NCBI RefSeq assembly: GCF_002196705.1
Contig: NZ_NADJ01000039.1
Coordinates: 62,001-126,000 of the forward strand
Length of the DNA stretch: 64,000 bases
Origin: Desulfosporosinus sp. FKB
GTDB lineage: Bacteria > Bacillota > Desulfitobacteriia > Desulfitobacteriales > Desulfitobacteriaceae
Direction: 5' to 3'
Part shown: positions 61,962 to 64,000 of the stretch, piece after piece
Position numbering within the stretch: the stretch's first letter is position 1
Layout: the number at the start of each line of letters is the position of its first letter
Notes under the pieces: model-generated
Database searches by the model: none
The model's input: only the letters and a program-made list of their open reading frames with translations
Told to the model about the DNA's origin: nothing
Made by a program: the position numbers and the translations under genes

Positions 61962-63503
61962 ATGAAAAATAGTGTAGGACGTGAAATTCCAGAATATATT
62001 GAGGGCTATGGCCAAGTGAAACCCTTTGGCGGAGCTCTGGCTAATTACGGCGAACGCACTAAAACATCAGTTAAACTGCGTTCTGTTAAACCAGGTGATA
62101 ACAAACTCGTAGAAACTATTGATGAAGTGCTCGATAAAGTCGGCATTCGTGATGGTATGACTGTTTCCTTCCATCATCATCTCCGCAATGGAGACTATGT
62201 CATTAATCTGGTTATGGAAGCTATCGCTAAGCGCGGAATTAAAGATATTACCGTTGCCGCAACCGGTATTTTCAAGATCCACGAACCACTTGTTGATTAT
62301 ATTAAGAGCGGAGTTATTACCGGAATTTCGGTAAACTATATTGCACCAGGTCCCGTTGCCACAGCTATCTCTAAAGGATTATTAAAAAAACCTGCAGTTC
62401 TCATGAGTCATGGCGGACGTCCTCGAGCTATCGAGAGCGGCGACTTGCATATTGACGTTGCTTTTATCGCCGCTCCAACAGCAGACTTTTACGGCAACAT
62501 GAACGGAGTTCATGGAAAAGCGGCTTGCGGAACATTGGCTTATGCCGTTTCGGATGCACAATATGCTGATCACGTTGTTGCCGTTACGGATAATCTAGTC
62601 CCCTATCCGGCTTGCCCTATTGAAATCAGCCAAGATTACGTTGATTATGTTGTTAAAGTTGAATCAATCGGAGATCCAAATGGGATTGTTTCCGGAACTC
62701 TGACTGTAACCAAAGATCCCGTGGGTTTGCGTATTGCTAAACTTGCGGCCCAGGTTATTGAAGCAACAGGCTATATTAAAGAAGGAATGTCCTTCCAAAC
62801 GGGAGCAGGCGGAACTTCCTTGGCAGTTGCGGCTGAAGTTCGAAGGTTTATGAAAGAAAAGAATGTCGTTGGCAGCTTTGCTGCCGGAGGTATCACCGGT
62901 TATATGGTTGATATGCTTAACGATGGGTTATTCCGTTCCCTTTTTGATGTCCAGTGTTTTGACTTAAAAGCTATTGCTTCAATGCGTGACAATCCTAAAC
63001 ACCAAAAAATGAGCGGTTCGCTTTACGGAAATCCCCATAATAGAGGTGCCGTCGTAAATAATCTTGATGTCATGATTTTAGGTGCCACCGAGATTGATAC
63101 CGACTTTAATGTTAATGTTGTCACCGGTTCTGACGGAATCATTATTGGGGCTTCCGGCGGACATAATGATACTGCCGCAGGCTCAAAACTGGCTATCGTC
63201 GTTACGAACCTAACAAAAGGCCGTCTTCCGGTTGTTAAAGATCAGGTTACAACGGTCACCACTCCTGGAGAGACAATTGATGTTCTTGTGACAGAACGAG
63301 GGATAGCAGTTAACCCTGCCCGGCAAGATCTTATTGACAAACTTAAAGATACTGACCTGCCAATCGTCCCGATTGAAGTATTGAAAAATATCGCCGAACG
63401 TTTAACCGGCAAGCCAGAACCCATTAAATTTACCGATCAAGTCGTGGCTGTTGTTGAATATCGGGATGGAACGGTCATTGATGCCGTTCGAAAACCACTC
63501 TAA
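61962..63503 (+). CDS. citF: Citrate lyase alpha subunit (CoA-transferase type)
   Basis: A 513-residue CitF: it exchanges acetyl for citryl on the acyl carrier protein. Family blocks include SFHHHLRNGDYVINLVMEA, QTGAGGTSLAVAAEVRRFM, SFAAGGITGYMVDMLNDGLF and TDFNVNVVTGSDGIIIGASG. The length is full and no key block seems lost, in contrast to the CitE neighbour. GAGGGG precedes the ATG, 24 bp after citE. It acts in the cytoplasm in the CitDEF complex during citrate use. Confidence 0.95.
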   Translation: MKNSVGREIPEYIEGYGQVKPFGGALANYGERTKTSVKLRSVKPGDNKLVETIDEVLDKVGIRDGMTVSFHHHLRNGDYVINLVMEAIAKRGIKDITVAATGIFKIHEPLVDYIKSGVITGISVNYIAPGPVATAISKGLLKKPAVLMSHGGRPRAIESGDLHIDVAFIAAPTADFYGNMNGVHGKAACGTLAYAVSDAQYADHVVAVTDNLVPYPACPIEISQDYVDYVVKVESIGDPNGIVSGTLTVTKDPVGLRIAKLAAQVIEATGYIKEGMSFQTGAGGTSLAVAAEVRRFMKEKNVVGSFAAGGITGYMVDMLNDGLFRSLFDVQCFDLKAIASMRDNPKHQKMSGSLYGNPHNRGAVVNNLDVMILGATEIDTDFNVNVVTGSDGIIIGASGGHNDTAAGSKLAIVVTNLTKGRLPVVKDQVTTVTTPGETIDVLVTERGIAVNPARQDLIDKLKDTDLPIVPIEVLKNIAERLTGKPEPIKFTDQVVAVVEYRDGTVIDAVRKPL

Positions 63504-63593
63504 ATCGTTAATCAGATTTATCTTGAGCAAAATGTTTGCATTTCAACCCACTTATAATTTATGCAATTTTATATTACCGTACCCGATTTACCG

Positions 63594-63630
63594 AGAACCC
63601 CATGTTTTAGCGGCATGGGGTTCTTAACTT
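63594..63630 (+). terminator. Terminator-like hairpin after citF
   Basis: AGAACCCCATG and CATGGGGTTCT form an 11-bp perfect stem; TAACTTC follows, so the T-run is poor. It probably ends the cit transcript. Confidence 0.65.
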
Positions 63631-63763
63631 CACCCCCAAGCCAGCTGCCTCCACCAACTATATGTAAGCACAAATCCAGGATAAATGTCTGATTAAAAAC
63701 AAAATGGCCATCACCTTCTTCAAGTGACAGCCTGATTAAACCCATGTTTTGATTCTGTAGAAG

Positions 63764-63925
63764 TCATCCATGACTAGTTTTTAAATGTTGTGGTTTAATT
63801 GCATAATCCCTTTTTCCCGGTAATCTTCGAACCAGTTTAAAAATCTGATAACACGAAGTAACGGTTACAACCGCACATGAGCCAAGAAATACACACAGCA
63901 TAATCATTGAAATCCATGCTAACAT
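63764..63925 (-). CDS. Possible 53-residue single-helix membrane protein
   Basis: ATG 63925 is preceded by AAAGGGGG at a good gap. The protein begins MLAWISMIMLCVFLGSCAVV, giving one hydrophobic helix (about 2-28), then a basic region KLVRRLPGKRDYA. No family is recognised. The excellent ribosome site makes expression likely; it stands alone near the window edge. Confidence 0.55.
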   Translation of the reverse strand: MLAWISMIMLCVFLGSCAVVTVTSCYQIFKLVRRLPGKRDYAIKPQHLKTSHG

Positions 63926-64000
63926 ATTAACGCCCCCTTTAAACTGTTTTGTTTAATCTAAAAACTTGTTCACAGAATGATAACCATACGCTGTTTGATT

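Overview
The window is a gene-dense stretch from an anaerobic, spore-forming, low-GC Firmicute. Strong AGGAGG-type ribosome binding sites with many TTG and GTG starts, spore-linked genes (ytaF, a Spo0E-like phosphatase, a CotJC-type manganese catalase), a carbon monoxide dehydrogenase family protein, a citrate lyase operon, a giant acyl-CoA dehydratase activase and a sigma-54 controlled CoA operon together suggest the Desulfosporosinus/Desulfitobacterium branch of the Clostridia. This placement is inferred from gene content, not from a marker gene. No rRNA, tRNA, CRISPR array or intact transposase was recognised.

Layout. 0-6.3 kb: NAD(P)HX epimerase (cut by the window edge), acpS, a BusR-like GntR/RCK_C regulator divergent from a probable glutamate 2,3-aminomutase, a YhcC radical-SAM protein, a VOC protein, a helical-repeat/Ogt fusion and a small tautomerase. 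6.3-17 kb: TrmO with an extreme His-Asp tail, a MarR-controlled heterodimeric ABC exporter, Mn catalase, a c-di-GMP-I type riboswitch ahead of an ArsB/NhaD permease, ridA, an 8-residue-repeat protein, a universal stress protein and ferritin. 17-24.5 kb: a PAS protein overlapping a PAS-GGDEF-EAL protein, then a CadC-like metal sensor next to a 1410-residue double activase. 24.5-29 kb: SAM-I riboswitch, metY and metA (direct sulfhydrylation route to methionine), a decayed small gene and an APC permease. 29-31.7 kb: a CODH-family protein with a remodelled active site, and YggT.

32-42.5 kb: a CoA regulon. An acyl-CoA dehydrogenase, FadB-type fusion, thiolase and CoA-transferase form one operon behind a clear -24/-12 promoter. 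Next to it lie its likely sigma-54 activator, hbd and crt. 43-53 kb is mostly signalling: alpha/beta hydrolase, Cache-like lipoprotein, OmpR/HK pair, HTH/PBP regulator, a one-component membrane regulator (Cache-HAMP-HTH), an FNT channel, ytaF and an MCP. 53-60.6 kb: isoprenylcysteine methyltransferase-like protein, LTA synthase family protein, GNAT, ABC exporter, Spo0E-like protein, single-domain response regulator and an unknown. 60.9-63.5 kb: citDEF with a short, degenerate CitE.

Most interesting points: (1) a possible c-di-AMP-controlled beta-glutamate (osmolyte) switch at 1.0-3.0 kb; (2) the CODH homologue lacking a canonical C-cluster cysteine; (3) a second-messenger riboswitch on an ion permease; (4) a CadC-type sensor coupled to a giant activase; (5) a citrate-lyase operon with a shrunken CitE; (6) three dispersed ~80-bp repeats that look like transposon ends, one forming the 3' end of a Spo0E-like gene.
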